From Scedosporium boydii (Eukaryota; Ascomycota; Sordariomycetes; Microascales; Microascaceae): 64,000 bases of DNA. This document shows, piece by piece, positions 46,343 through 57,658 of this stretch. The DNA lies in contig NJFT01000120.1 of NCBI GenBank assembly GCA_002221725.1, forward strand, positions 1 through 64,000. The letters are read 5' to 3'. The number at the start of each line of letters is the position of its first letter. Positions within the stretch are counted from its first letter, which is position 1. The notes under the pieces are model-generated. The model did no database searches and had not been told where the DNA came from. It worked only from the letters and a program-made list of their open reading frames with translations. The position numbers and the translations under genes are program-made.

Positions 46343-49300
46343 GGAGATGACGCCGGGCCGAGTCTTGGTGTTTCCAGTTCCATGTCTTGTAAGTCGAAGT
46401 CCGAGACGCGCCGATGAGAACGAGATTGAAGAAAAGGTGGGGGGGGATTGCCCATCGTACCGATCAGTTTGTAGAGAGGAGGCGGGCGTATAGAAAAAGA
46501 CGATGGGGAAAACAAAAAAAGAGAAACGTGCAATGTGACAATTATAAATCGTAAATCAATCAAGGGTGAGATCGATGACAAGTTGCCAGAAATCAGAGTT
46601 TTTGAAGGGAGGTTTTCTGATGGTGGGCAAGAAAGTCCCCATCGAGAGCAAAACAGTCTTTGGATATGCCTGTTCTGACAATGTGTGATGAGCGTCGAAG
46701 ATCCAGTTGAGAAACATAAATGATGAGCTTAAAAATGCTATCGAAGACCGGAAGCAAAGAAAGATGGGTTCACTTACACGGGAAAAATAGAACGAGAAAG
46801 AGAAGGGTGATGCAGGGTAGTATCCCGAACCCGGACTACCCTGTTCATCCATCCACGGCTCCGCGGTGTCGCGATCCTGCCATGCTTGCTGAGAGAAGAG
46901 CACCATCATGGGTGTCCATCATGGAACCAAGAACCAGAAAATCGTACAGACTTCGGGGTAATCAAGGTGTTCAGATGAACCGCGCATAGAAGCTGCAGGT
47001 CAGTTCCATGGTATGGTTCTCAATAACAGTTGCTAAGACCGGTTCAGGCTGATCTTAGTACCAGAGATTGTATTGGAATATCGGACGTTGAAAAGGGTGA
47101 GGATTAGGTGACAAATAACACCACAAGTAGAGATAGTATGCAGGGTAGAGTATAGGGCCAGCTGCCGCTCGACACCACAGCTGCACCGGGATGAAGAGTT
47201 GTGGGAGAGTGCGAGGGGAAATAGTAGGCGTATGCAAGGACGGCCTCGGGACGAGATGATCTGAATTTACCATAGACGTGGAACCAGTTTTTTTCTTCTT
47301 TTCTCTCTTCTTCTTCCACACAGCCTCATCTCAGCTTAACGGACAGAGAAATGCAAGGAAACGCGGTTGCCTATCACCTTGACCTCAATGTTTCCGATTC
47401 TATTCAGCCAGAGAACAACGGACTGATTCGAGTGCGTTTCGCGAAGGATTGGTGATAACACTACCCCGACGCTGAATATCGGGGGTTGGACTTTCTACAG
47501 CATGCTCCAAGATCCACCCGAATCGTCGTCGATGAGGCAGTCGTCCACAAAATAAGGGCTGATTCAGCTCACTGACGCGAAGGGTGAGGCGGGATCGTAG
47601 GGGCAATATTAGAACTGTTCATGCATTAATGCGCCAAACGTCCCTTGCATCTGAACCTTACTGTTTGCAGTGGGGTGTGTCATGTCTTGAACTGCGCTCA
47701 TGACGACCGCTGACAGGGTGGGGGTGTGGATGAGGAAAAATACCTCGCCAGGCAATACTTCGTAGACAAGAATTTCTGGCCAATATTGCTGCCAAATTGG
47801 ATGGCATTGGGGGTGAAAAGGGGACGAGTCCCGGAGGATGGTCCAGCTAGGCTTGCTCCACGAATAAAATCGATCACAGTCAATCTGAACTAGTCAGCCT
47901 GGCTAGTTTAAGATGACAAGGTAATAAAACGGGGATTGGGGAAGTCGAGAGAACCCTAATGCGGGTCCCAATACGTCGGCATGCCTCCCATATTATCGAC
48001 AAGGGGTTTAATATAATAAGAAAGTGGAAATGGGAAAAGAGAATAGAACAAAGAGCAGGGACGGAAGCCACCGTCCTGGGACTAGGTATGTAGGACCGAG
48101 TGTCGAGGGCCAAGGTCGATTGACATCGGCTCGACAGCATTCTGGGGCAGTATCAAGGTGTCAAAAGAACGTGGAGGTGGCTGACAAGATATCCAATGCG
48201 TAAAGAGGGCAGTGTGGGCGTGATCCTCATTCGATTCTAGGTCTCAGATTTGGAGCACCAAGCGTCTGGCCGGGTAGAGCTTGAGACGTGAAGCTGACCT
48301 GTTTGCTAGACCTGGTATGGAGCTCCCAGGCATCTTGGCCGCCATGCTGCTGGAATGAAAGAATAATACATCTCGCGTGGTTTGGCTACAACGCCAGTCG
48401 TCAAGCCGTGACACTCCATGGGCTCCCTCCGTTGAAACTGGCGATAGAGGAAACAAGGAGAATTTAGACCGCTACTTGTGCGTTCAACGAAGATCTCTTG
48501 TAGAAACACGGAAAAGACAGTTCCGCTGAAGGTTCCATTGGTGTGGCTTTACATCTGGATCCCCTTGGTCCGTAAACCCTCATTGCCAGTAATCCAGAGT
48601 CCGTTGTAGTCTAGTGTGTGACGTCGCATCGCCCTGCCATCGAAAGATTTGAAAGAGATTCGGGACATGGGCGTCGATCAGGAGTTTGATGTTTCGGCCG
48701 ACCGGTGGACTTTGTTGCAAGAGGGGCTGTTGTCTCTGGAGAAGAGCCGTTTTTTTGTGGCGTTTGTCCATGATTGATCCTTGCTCAATTACAAAGGTAC
48801 AGGAGCCGCTGGATTCGCTGGCTGTCAGTATAGTGATAGTGCACCCGACCTAGTGTGCATAGCCCTAGCCGGGCAAGGCCTTAGAGATTTCGTGACCTGG
48901 TAAGGATCTTGACAGGGGGAAAATTGACGATTTGACTGACCATGCATTGCCTATTATCCATGTACTCTCCGCTGCAAGGGGACAGGATACAATGACGCAT
49001 TTGGCAATAATAGCGTCGTAATTCCTTCAGCGCCACCCTGGTAAAGAACTTGTCGATGCCTTCTTCTCGGGTCGTGGGGGAGCGCAGAGCCCCAGGTTCA
49101 GTCATGGATGATGGCACAGGTCACCTCAGATGTTCCACAGACGGAGCCACCGATCATCTACCCAATGGCGTGTACTTCCATGACCTCCGCATAGGATTGA
49201 TGTCAAAAAGTGAAATTAACAGTTTTCACCATCTTCTGGCCTCGTATCAGTTGTTAGTCTTGTTAGTCCTCTTCCGCGGATTCCTATTGCCAGGATGGTA

Positions 49301-49792
49301 AGGGGCGCGCATCAATGATCATTGATGATATATGACCTAGAGATGAGGAATCGGGGCTCATCAGCCGTTTCTGAGCTAGGCAGTTACTCCGAAGCTAGAA
49401 GTATAATAGAAGAGATGGAAAGACGCCTTCTGGAGATGATTGATCTTGATTTCTTTCAAGTATTACGTTGGCTGCATGCCCCAAGGGTGATAGAATCCAG
49501 TCCTGTTGATGAAGGCGAAGGCTATTCACATGACTTCATGGCATTCCCCGTTTAGTTTGGCCCTCCTCCACGGTCCGCGAGGCCTGAAGAGTCGTACCTT
49601 CCTACTAGCCAAGACGAATGAGATCATACAGCGGGAGCGCCTTCCACGAGTGCCCTCTACGAAGTAGGCGGGATCTAAAAAAGGCCGTCCAGTTTGAATC
49701 AAGGAAGCTGCGACCTTACACAATTGCAGTGTACTTCTAGAGATATCCTCCCCACCCTTACCAATACGATATACGATATACATCAATATATA

Positions 49793-49808
49793 GTACTGAG
49801 GTACTGAG
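49793..49808. repeat. 8-bp tandem repeat, two copies
   Basis: GTACTGAG occurs twice in tandem (49793-49800, 49801-49808), followed by a partial unit. It is a minor direct repeat in the gene-poor region. Confidence 0.8.
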
Positions 49809-52800
49809 GTAGTTTTGATGCCAATGATCGAAAGAAATTCTCAATTCTTCTTTCCTTCCGACTAAATCTCCGTGTTACCCATTAATGGCGTTGGTTCTCT
49901 CCAAGTACGAAGTAATCGTGCGGTCCGCAACCCTTGGTGGAGGTACCATAAATCTTTGGAACACTAAGACAGGCTCGGAATTTACCATGGTTCCTTGGCA
50001 GCCTATTCCAGGATGTAGGTGCAGGAGTTGGGCCGACCCAGCCTGTTGGCGCATATCGATGCAATTTAATAACATCGATATTGACCAGCATCATAATTCC
50101 AGAATCATTCAACCCTACGTGTACCCATGCATTCCCTAATTTTTCTTCTTATTTTTTTCCCGCTCTCCTTTCCGACCCCCTTTCCTCTTCCCTGGACATT
50201 CGTTCCTGTCGCATATAGTACGACGGCTAGCGCTATACATCGACGATCGGCGGGAACACCATAACAGTGAGCATTATGGGAAGCTGAGCCACCTGCCACC
50301 ACACGTACTACACGTACTCGTGGGCACAAAGAGACCTCAACGCAAACCCCTAAACGACACTCGAATGCTTCATACCCGGCATAATGAAGAGCGACACGAG
50401 TGCAATGGATTGTAACACTGTGCCATTGTTGGTCAGATCAGTCGATGAGAACTTGAGTTCATCGCCTAGCCAGGATGGGTCCACTTCAAGCATGAAGTCA
50501 TTAAATTACATGTATAAAGTAGTTGTACTTTCTCTCCAGCATCGGCTGTCCAGCTTCATCAGGCAAGCCCCTTTCGTGTCGTCGTGCTTCGTTCCTAGAA
50601 ACACACTTCGTGACAGTGGAACAAAGCTTACATCAAGACTTTCGTATCGTCGTAGTGGTCGAAAAACACCCTTGGGGTTGCAGCCTTCGTTGCCATACCG
50701 TCTGACGCTGGTAGGATTCGAGAGCCCAGGGTCCTTGTATCCGACAGTTCGGGAGCAGCGTCTCCGTCACATTTGGTTACCGCGCGGGATCCCACTGCTT
50801 GATTACGGTACAATTATGAGGCTATATGAATAGTATTCCGGGTTTACGGAGCCAAGGGGCTGGTTAGGCTCATTGATGGATGGTGGAGTCGCACTCGAGA
50901 CGTTTAACGGAATAATTTGATTCCGCTCCCCTCGATACAAATAAGGTGCGGCAACATCCTTCATTGACACTTCGCAATAGGGCTCCTCCACATGCTGAAA
51001 ATGGATCTTGTCAAGCCAAATGGAAATCAAATAATGAGATTGAAGCTAGCTACGTCCCGCTTTTGTTCAAGAGGCTACTACCTTCCACGGCATAGTCCGC
51101 AGGGGGCTGGGGTGGATTTATCTGTACTACAAGTCGCCTGGCTAGTCACAATATCGAGATGCTTTGAAGCTAGCATCGGTCCTAAGGCGTATGAAGTATG
51201 CGTACACAGGTAAAGGCCTCGCAAATAAATCCTAGTTGGTACAAGCACGAAGAAAAGACTAACGCGTGGCGCTCGTTGTCTCTACTCCCCCTGGGTGCTA
51301 GCCCTGGGAATCTTGCACTCCCACTTATCGGTATTATGCACGCCATCGGAGGAAGCACTAAGGACGGCAACGGGTGCATCCTCGCCCCGGCCTGCCCCAC
51401 CGTCTACACCCAAATCACCACCGAGGCATGAAGAGCATCGGCTGATGTCTTTTCAAATTCTACGGATGGTTGGAGGCGTAAAATTAATCTACATTTGTGA
51501 ATTATGTCCATCACTTAGCGATCGCAAAAGGCGAATATTCGCGGAGAGCACCCTCCATTATCTTGTATCCCTGCCAAACCCGGTACTACGCTATGAGGAG
51601 TACCCGGAAGTCCCATTGCCATTCGGCTTAGAAACACGCAGGGTCCGGGGAGCGCCTTCCTAGGCGAGGCACATGCAGTATCACAAGTTGCGTTGCGCAA
51701 GAGAGGAAAGGGAAAAGAGCTGGCATCTCAACCATCGGACACTCGGGCGCTGCACCACTGCCCACCACAAATTGCCCGATGCTTGCGCTTGGAGAGTTCA
51801 ATGTTCCGACTTTGCAGTCCAGGATCGCCAAGTTCCCTCAAGTCGGCGCAGTGGAAAGGGGGTGGCAGTTGGGGTTGATTCTCTAACATGATTGACAGGA
51901 TCACCAGCTTTGCCACCAAATAGACAAACATTGATGTCCGTGTGTTGTGAAGAGATCCAAGGCAAAAAGGAGACAAGCTGCTTCCGTTCATCTTGATTTC
52001 TGATATGAGGTGCGAATGTAGACGGGGTACAAGCCTACATGGCTAGGCCGTAACAACAGCTGGGACGCAATTTCCATTTTGATTGTTGGTACTGAAGTAA
52101 ACTCGCCAGGTCATTTGTCAATTGCATCCAAAACGGCAGGAGACATCAAGGGTTGGAATTTCCGACGACTCGGTACGGCCTGCGGTTCAATCGACAAGTT
52201 CATCTCATCGAGGTGCGATACTAGCGATACTAGTAATATGTACATCATTGATGCCAGATCAATATTATTGCCTGGTTGAAGGTTAATATTATCCCTGGCG
52301 CGCTTGTCTCTTTTCACGGAAGGCGGGTGCCAACTCTTGTCTGCCAGCGCAAGAAGTACCACTCCTACTTCATATGAAGTGAAGAAACATGATCAATTAC
52401 TCCTCGGGGGAAATTCGATGTGCAAGGCTCCTTCCATGTTGGTGCAGCATGAGTTTACCATCTCTGCTGGTTCCAAGAAGCGGGTGCGTTTTGACGACCT
52501 GTCAACCCAAAATAGAAAGTGGCAATCTCGGCACTGGCCCGAATTTGGCTTGCGACTCCACATCAGATGCTGATTCCCACTTCCCCGAATTCGTAGTGGG
52601 TGGTGCAGGCTTCCGCATTAAATCAACCAATCCATCAGTGTTATGTTGCCTGCTCATCAGTTCTAGAAGTAGCATTTTTAGTGCGCCAGTTAGTACCTCG
52701 CAACTGGAGCGCCTGACGGTACCGGGTAGCATCTTCTAGGAAGGTGGTGGAATGAGTCCCTTCAAAAGTTTCGAAGGCAAGATCTCAAAGCGCGTCTGAA

Positions 52801-55800
52801 TTATACCTTCCTCCGCTTAGTCTTGCGTCGGAATGTTCCTTCCAGCTCGGGGTTGCTCGTGAGCAGGTACACTACAGCCACGGGCCCGCTGGTGTTGGTA
52901 TCTTCACACCCTCTAAACTTTGTATGTACAAGTAGCTTGGAATTATTGATTGATATTATTACTTCGTACTTCGTAGCGTCACCTTGGCCAACGACAATAT
53001 AACACACAGACACAGGCCCCGACATTCCTGCAGCTTTTCTCCGACCATGTCATATCCAAGGACTGCAATCATATCAAATGCGAGGTCTGTTCGTTCGTCT
53101 TAGTCGAGGAACAACCCCCTTGACCAGGCGCTAGAAGCTGCGGAAACGCTTCTAGAAGAGCCCCCGACTTGGTAAGGTGCCCAGCCTCTCGCCAGGGTCT
53201 TCAAGTTTATTGCCGGCTGACGTTTATCCCAGCTTCAGTTGGCGACCCAGTCCCTGTCAACCGCACAGAAAGCATAATCCGCGTTTTATTACCAGGTCCA
53301 ATGAAACAAAATTGCTTCATGCGCATCCCTGAACAAGCAGAATTGGCAATTACCGCGTGTTCATTTACCTTTCCCAAGAATAAAATTGCCTGAGCCCGAT
53401 TCAGATCCGGCGTCATTATGGCCAGGCTAACCTCGACTGCTAGCTGGACGTGGACGGGAGGCTCGAGACAAACAATTTGAGCACAACCGAGGTTCGCCTC
53501 TGTTGGAGTAGAGGCTATCTCAACGAAGTGGTTAGCGTTCGGTACTCGAAAGCTCGAGGTCGGCAAATCAATCTCGGTATCCTTGTTAAGGTCATGACCA
53601 GCTCCATTGCAACACTTTTGGCCCTAAACTCATTGTAGTTCGCACCACAATACCGCCCATCCTAGTACCAGGTCTTCCCCTGCAGCGATTGATAGGATTG
53701 CGGGAACATCTCCGACAAAGTGCTTAGTTGCGAGACTTTGGGAAGCGATGAGAGAAGGGAGGACTGTGTGGTACCATCCAAGTTGGAGTGACGTTGGGTT
53801 CGGCCATGCCGGTTACCGGCCATGTCCCCCAGATTCATCAGAGCAAGGGCCTCGGACAATTGCAAAGCTGCAAGGGCGGGGGTTCTCCTCTCCCCACTAC
53901 TCTGTACTAAGTACGAGAAGACATCGGGATCGGCAGGCTGGCTTGAGACCAACGTCGATTGATCAATCGCTTCGTCTTTCCTGTATTTCACGCCTTCTCT
54001 TGGAGGCGCTCGGGAAGAGCTCCTCTGTACGCGGACAGAAAGTGCTCTCACTCTTTTACTGTATCATCTGGTTCATCTATGTCTGGCATTTTTTTCGCAA
54101 TTTCCCTGCAACTCAGCCAAGATAGTTCAGGATCCCTTCATGTGCAGGAGGCATGGTTTGGCCATACCTCTTAGATATGTCTCTCCTTTTCCAAAGATTG
54201 TAAGTGCCGTCGTTTGGTCTGTCCAGTGTCGCAACATTTATCCGAATCGGAGCCGGCGAGCACAGCCCAATGAGAGGGACTCAAGTGAGCCGGATCAAAT
54301 TATTCTGATCGAAGAAGTGACCATTGCACAGCGAGCCAGGATGAAATCAGTCAGTGCCTTTCCAGCAAGGCGCAACGAGAGAGTGAACATTAACCCAGCC
54401 TCTCCATTTTTTGCTTATCATTACAGTTCATATATTATCCTTCCTTCTATTCGCTTGTGACCTTCGGCAATCTACGAAGTCTAATGCAGGTGTGGCAGGA
54501 GACGCTGTTCTTCCACTGTGAAGCGTGGGAGCCCGCGTGGTCAGGACAGGGTCGAAGAACTAATAAGATTTTCCTTGCACCTCTACTATACCCTACCCCA
54601 GTCTGATATAACCTCCATCACGAGAATACCAGACAAAGAGGAGGAAGTAGTATACATGTTTTCCCAGTACATCGAAGACCCCTCTATTGTTGCAGAACTG
54701 CATAAGTACTCGGTACTTATCATCCATGCTCGCCCTAGCCCACCATCCCCTGCTCCTCTGCCGGCGATTTTGATTTTTTTTTTCGCAATGGATCCGGTAC
54801 ATCACAAAGTACACTCCTTGAAGTCAATGGAAGAGGAAAATTTGGGTATTCGCCCACTCTTCCTCGTGCAGTACTTCTCGTCTTACACCCGAATCTACTT
54901 GCAGTGGTTGTTTCCTCGCTTGCGCAGGGGACACTAACGACAAGCGCATCTAAGCACTAGAGAATCAACGCGGGAGGAGCCAAACATGTTGCAATTCTCT
55001 TAAGGAAGAATGCATGGGGTAGGAAAGAGGAAGAGTCCGGCGGGTTTCCTATCCCTTCCTTCTCCCCAAATCAACTGGAAAACAACAGTTGCTCCACACC
55101 CCCTGTCGCTTCCATCATCGGCATCCGCATGGTAGGGCTTGTTTCAGCCTCTATTAGCTTGATCGCTTTGCCCATAGCTTCTAAACATTCTCCAGCCAAC
55201 GCGAAGTTCTCGCCTTGTGTGTGTTCAAGACACTATTCGTACGCCTACGGAGTATTGTCGTTCCTTACGTAGTATTCTTGTGGAGATGTCTTCATGAGCA
55301 AATAACGGGATCTTGTCAAGGTACCACCTGGCTACTTCATAGTGCAATTCGGCCCTCCACCCTGTTCGGCTCCTATCTCCATTGTCACACCCCTCCCCTG
55401 CCAGGTTGTGTCTGGAACTTTGAGACCAGGGTTACTACAGACCACAATCCCTTGTTGTTTCTATAACGGGACGCAAGACAAGACGAGAGCATAAGATCAA
55501 CAAAATTATGCTACCGTCATCGCTGGCCAAGGCTCACTGGGTCCCACTGCGCACCGATCGAGAGGACAGGATACGTCTCGCAGCTATTGCAGCAAGTCAC
55601 TTAGTGCTTTAACTGTGGGATGAAAGGAGAAGTAGCCCAGGGTGTTCCAGCCCTCTCATTCTCTGTACACCCGGAAGCTCACACCGTCCGCTCTATGTCT
55701 CTGGCAGATCAGACGATATAATGCGGCCCTGGCCCACCACAGACTTATAAGCACTTCATAAGCGCTTTCACTTATTGATCGTCCCTGCTTCTAACTTTCT

Positions 55801-56346
55801 GTCACCATATGAGAAACCGAAGTTAAGAAAAACAGGGGACTCAGATTTCACCGGAGAAGATCCCGGAAGCTTATATTCCTTGACGGCGTGCTTGACTAAA
55901 CAACTTGGGCCGTCCGTTAAAAGGCACATCAGTTCGCCACACCCCCGGCTTACATTTTACCTCGATCCTCCTTCTCTCCGATTTTGAGTTGAGAAACAAG
56001 AGCGTCTAATACCAAAGGTATAGGCGACTTTAAGGGAAAAGGTGCCGTATCACTTTTAGTGTGTCGGATATGAACCATGGAAAGGACTTTTCTACTGACA
56101 TGCTCATTCATTCTCAGTGATACCATTGCTACCATCCACACCCACCCGGCCCCTCAGGCATCCAATCATCCTACCCTATACATCCATTACAGCGACGCTA
56201 GCCCACGCCTTGAAATCACTTACATATATACAACCTTTCGGCGGTGACCAGCATTTCAACTCCGCGTTCTTTCAGCCAGCCTTTTCGCCAGCGCTGAGGG
56301 TATATATCTATGTACTTGGCTGGTTGTCGCTTAACACTCCCGTTAG

Positions 56347-57067
56347 ATTACCCCCCAAGTCCACCAAGGAACCATAACCACGGCAGCCATAGGGGTAACA
56401 CCGAGTCCCACGCATCTTTCTTCGCAACAACGTCAGCCTCCCGGTTTGCCGACGCTGCCCCAGAGGGCCTCCTCCCATCAAATTCTTTCCATTCAGAGCC
56501 CGGCGGCCGTCCAGAGCGGTTCGCTCTGGCGGGACCCATGCATCGGAGGCACACTGGCGGGCAACTACCGTGTAGGAGACTACAATGTCGATTACTCTAC
56601 CCAGGATTCGCATCCGGGCGAGCAGAACCAGCAGCAGCACGCATACGAGACGCCTACGCACCACCAACCGCATCAGGCCACACTCCACCATCAAAGGGCG
56701 CCGCCTAGCGGACTCCATGACCCTCCCGAGCAGCACCCGCCGACTCACCATCCTCACCACCCCGTCATGTCGCAACATCATCCTCACCATCCGCACCAGG
56801 TGCTGATGGATCCTTCCCACATGAGCCATCCGAGGCACCCCTTAGGTCCTCCGCACTTTGGTGCGCCGGGCCCGGTCGTGGCGCCTCTCTATCCGTCCAT
56901 GTCGACACCAACCCAGCCGACACACCCCTCTCACGGAGCCGGCGTGAAGCGGCCGCGACCCGACGATCTCGACCTCTCGGTTCCCGGGATCACAGACTTG
57001 GAGCAGCCGGACTTGGATGGGATGCCGCAGGGCCCTATGGGAGCCTATGCGGCGGCTGCTCATCAGC

Positions 57068-57098
<31 letters not shown>

Positions 57099-57658
57099 TC
57101 CGGGTGCGCCTCCCACACATCACCACCATAGATTACCAGACACCGGCCCACCGACAAAGATGATGAGGCGCGATGGCGAAGGCGGAGGAGGAGCACCGAG
57201 CATGGTCGGTCAGGCCGGCATGCCGGCACCAGCCCCGCGACCGCGAGGGCCAAAGCTTAAATTCACTCCCGAAGATGATCAGCTCCTAATCGACCTCAAA
57301 GAGAACAAGAGTTTAACTTGGAAGCAAATCGCGGATTTCTTCCCCGGCAGGTCTTCGGGGACTCTCCAGGTTCGGTACTGTACCAAGCTCAAGGCGAAGA
57401 CAACCCAGTGGACCGAAGAAACTGTAAGTGCTTTACCATGGATCCCGGGACATACGACTTGGTTGTAGCGGGTTGTGCTATGATGACGGAGCACTACCTT
57501 GGACTTTGACTAATGCATACTAGGATCAAAAACTACGAGCGGCGCTCCAAGACTACGAGAACGAGAAATGGCGCATAGTTGCGAACAAGGTCGGAACAGG
57601 ATTCACTCCTGTCGCGTGCCGAGAACGGGCTGCCCAACTGATGGGAGAGGGCTTATAG
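56347..57658 (+). CDS. Myb-like DNA-binding protein (transcription factor), 5' end unresolved
   Basis: Two supported exons: an open frame from a likely acceptor at 56346 (CGCTTAACACTCCCGTTAG) to 57423, and 57524-57658, joined in frame across a 100-bp intron (GTAAGT donor, CTAATG branch, CTAG acceptor). The N-terminal part is low-complexity and rich in His, Pro and Gln, with an 11-Gln run. A basic patch (KRPRPDD) follows. The C-terminus carries two Myb/SANT-like repeats: LKFTPEDDQLLIDLKENKS with WKQIADFFPGRS, then TTQWTEET joined to QKLRAALQDYENEKWRIVA in exon 2. A nuclear transcription factor is likely; the orthologue is not identified. No ATG lies in frame near the beginning. The start is probably in an upstream exon, perhaps ending ...SPALR before 56299; otherwise it would be ATG 56767. 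Confidence 0.75.
57062..57097 (+). repeat. CAG (polyglutamine) repeat in the Myb-like gene
   Basis: A run of CAG/CAA codons encodes eleven consecutive Gln residues just before the basic and Myb regions. Such tracts commonly vary in length and are frequent in transcription factor activation regions. Confidence 0.9.

Larger units (their letters stand above)
45294..56346. other. Eleven-kilobase gene-poor region between PRP8 and the Myb-like gene
   Basis: No frame here can be supported as a gene; the longest are about 120-150 codons, without domains and with overlapping frames on the other strand. The first ~1 kb should include the PRP8 3'-UTR. Small direct repeats occur at 46319-46342 and 49793-49808. 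The 9-mer TACGAAGTA/TACTTCGTA recurs at 47756, 49658, 49906, 52960 and 52967, and the close variant TACGGAGTA at 55246. Composition is not strongly AT-rich, so there is no sign of a heavily RIP-mutated transposon. It may be the long regulatory region of the Myb-like gene, hold non-coding RNAs, or be decayed sequence. Confidence 0.5.

Noticed and set aside
50384..50833. 149-codon plus-strand frame in the 11-kb gene-poor region
   Set aside because: No recognisable family, overlapping frames on the opposite strand, and a length not surprising for 11 kb of balanced composition.
53207..53566. 119-codon minus-strand frame
   Set aside because: No similarity recognised and no intron signals linking it to neighbouring frames.
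54518..54937. 139-codon plus-strand frame
   Set aside because: It begins with a non-ATG codon, includes a low-complexity Pro/Phe stretch and has no domain.
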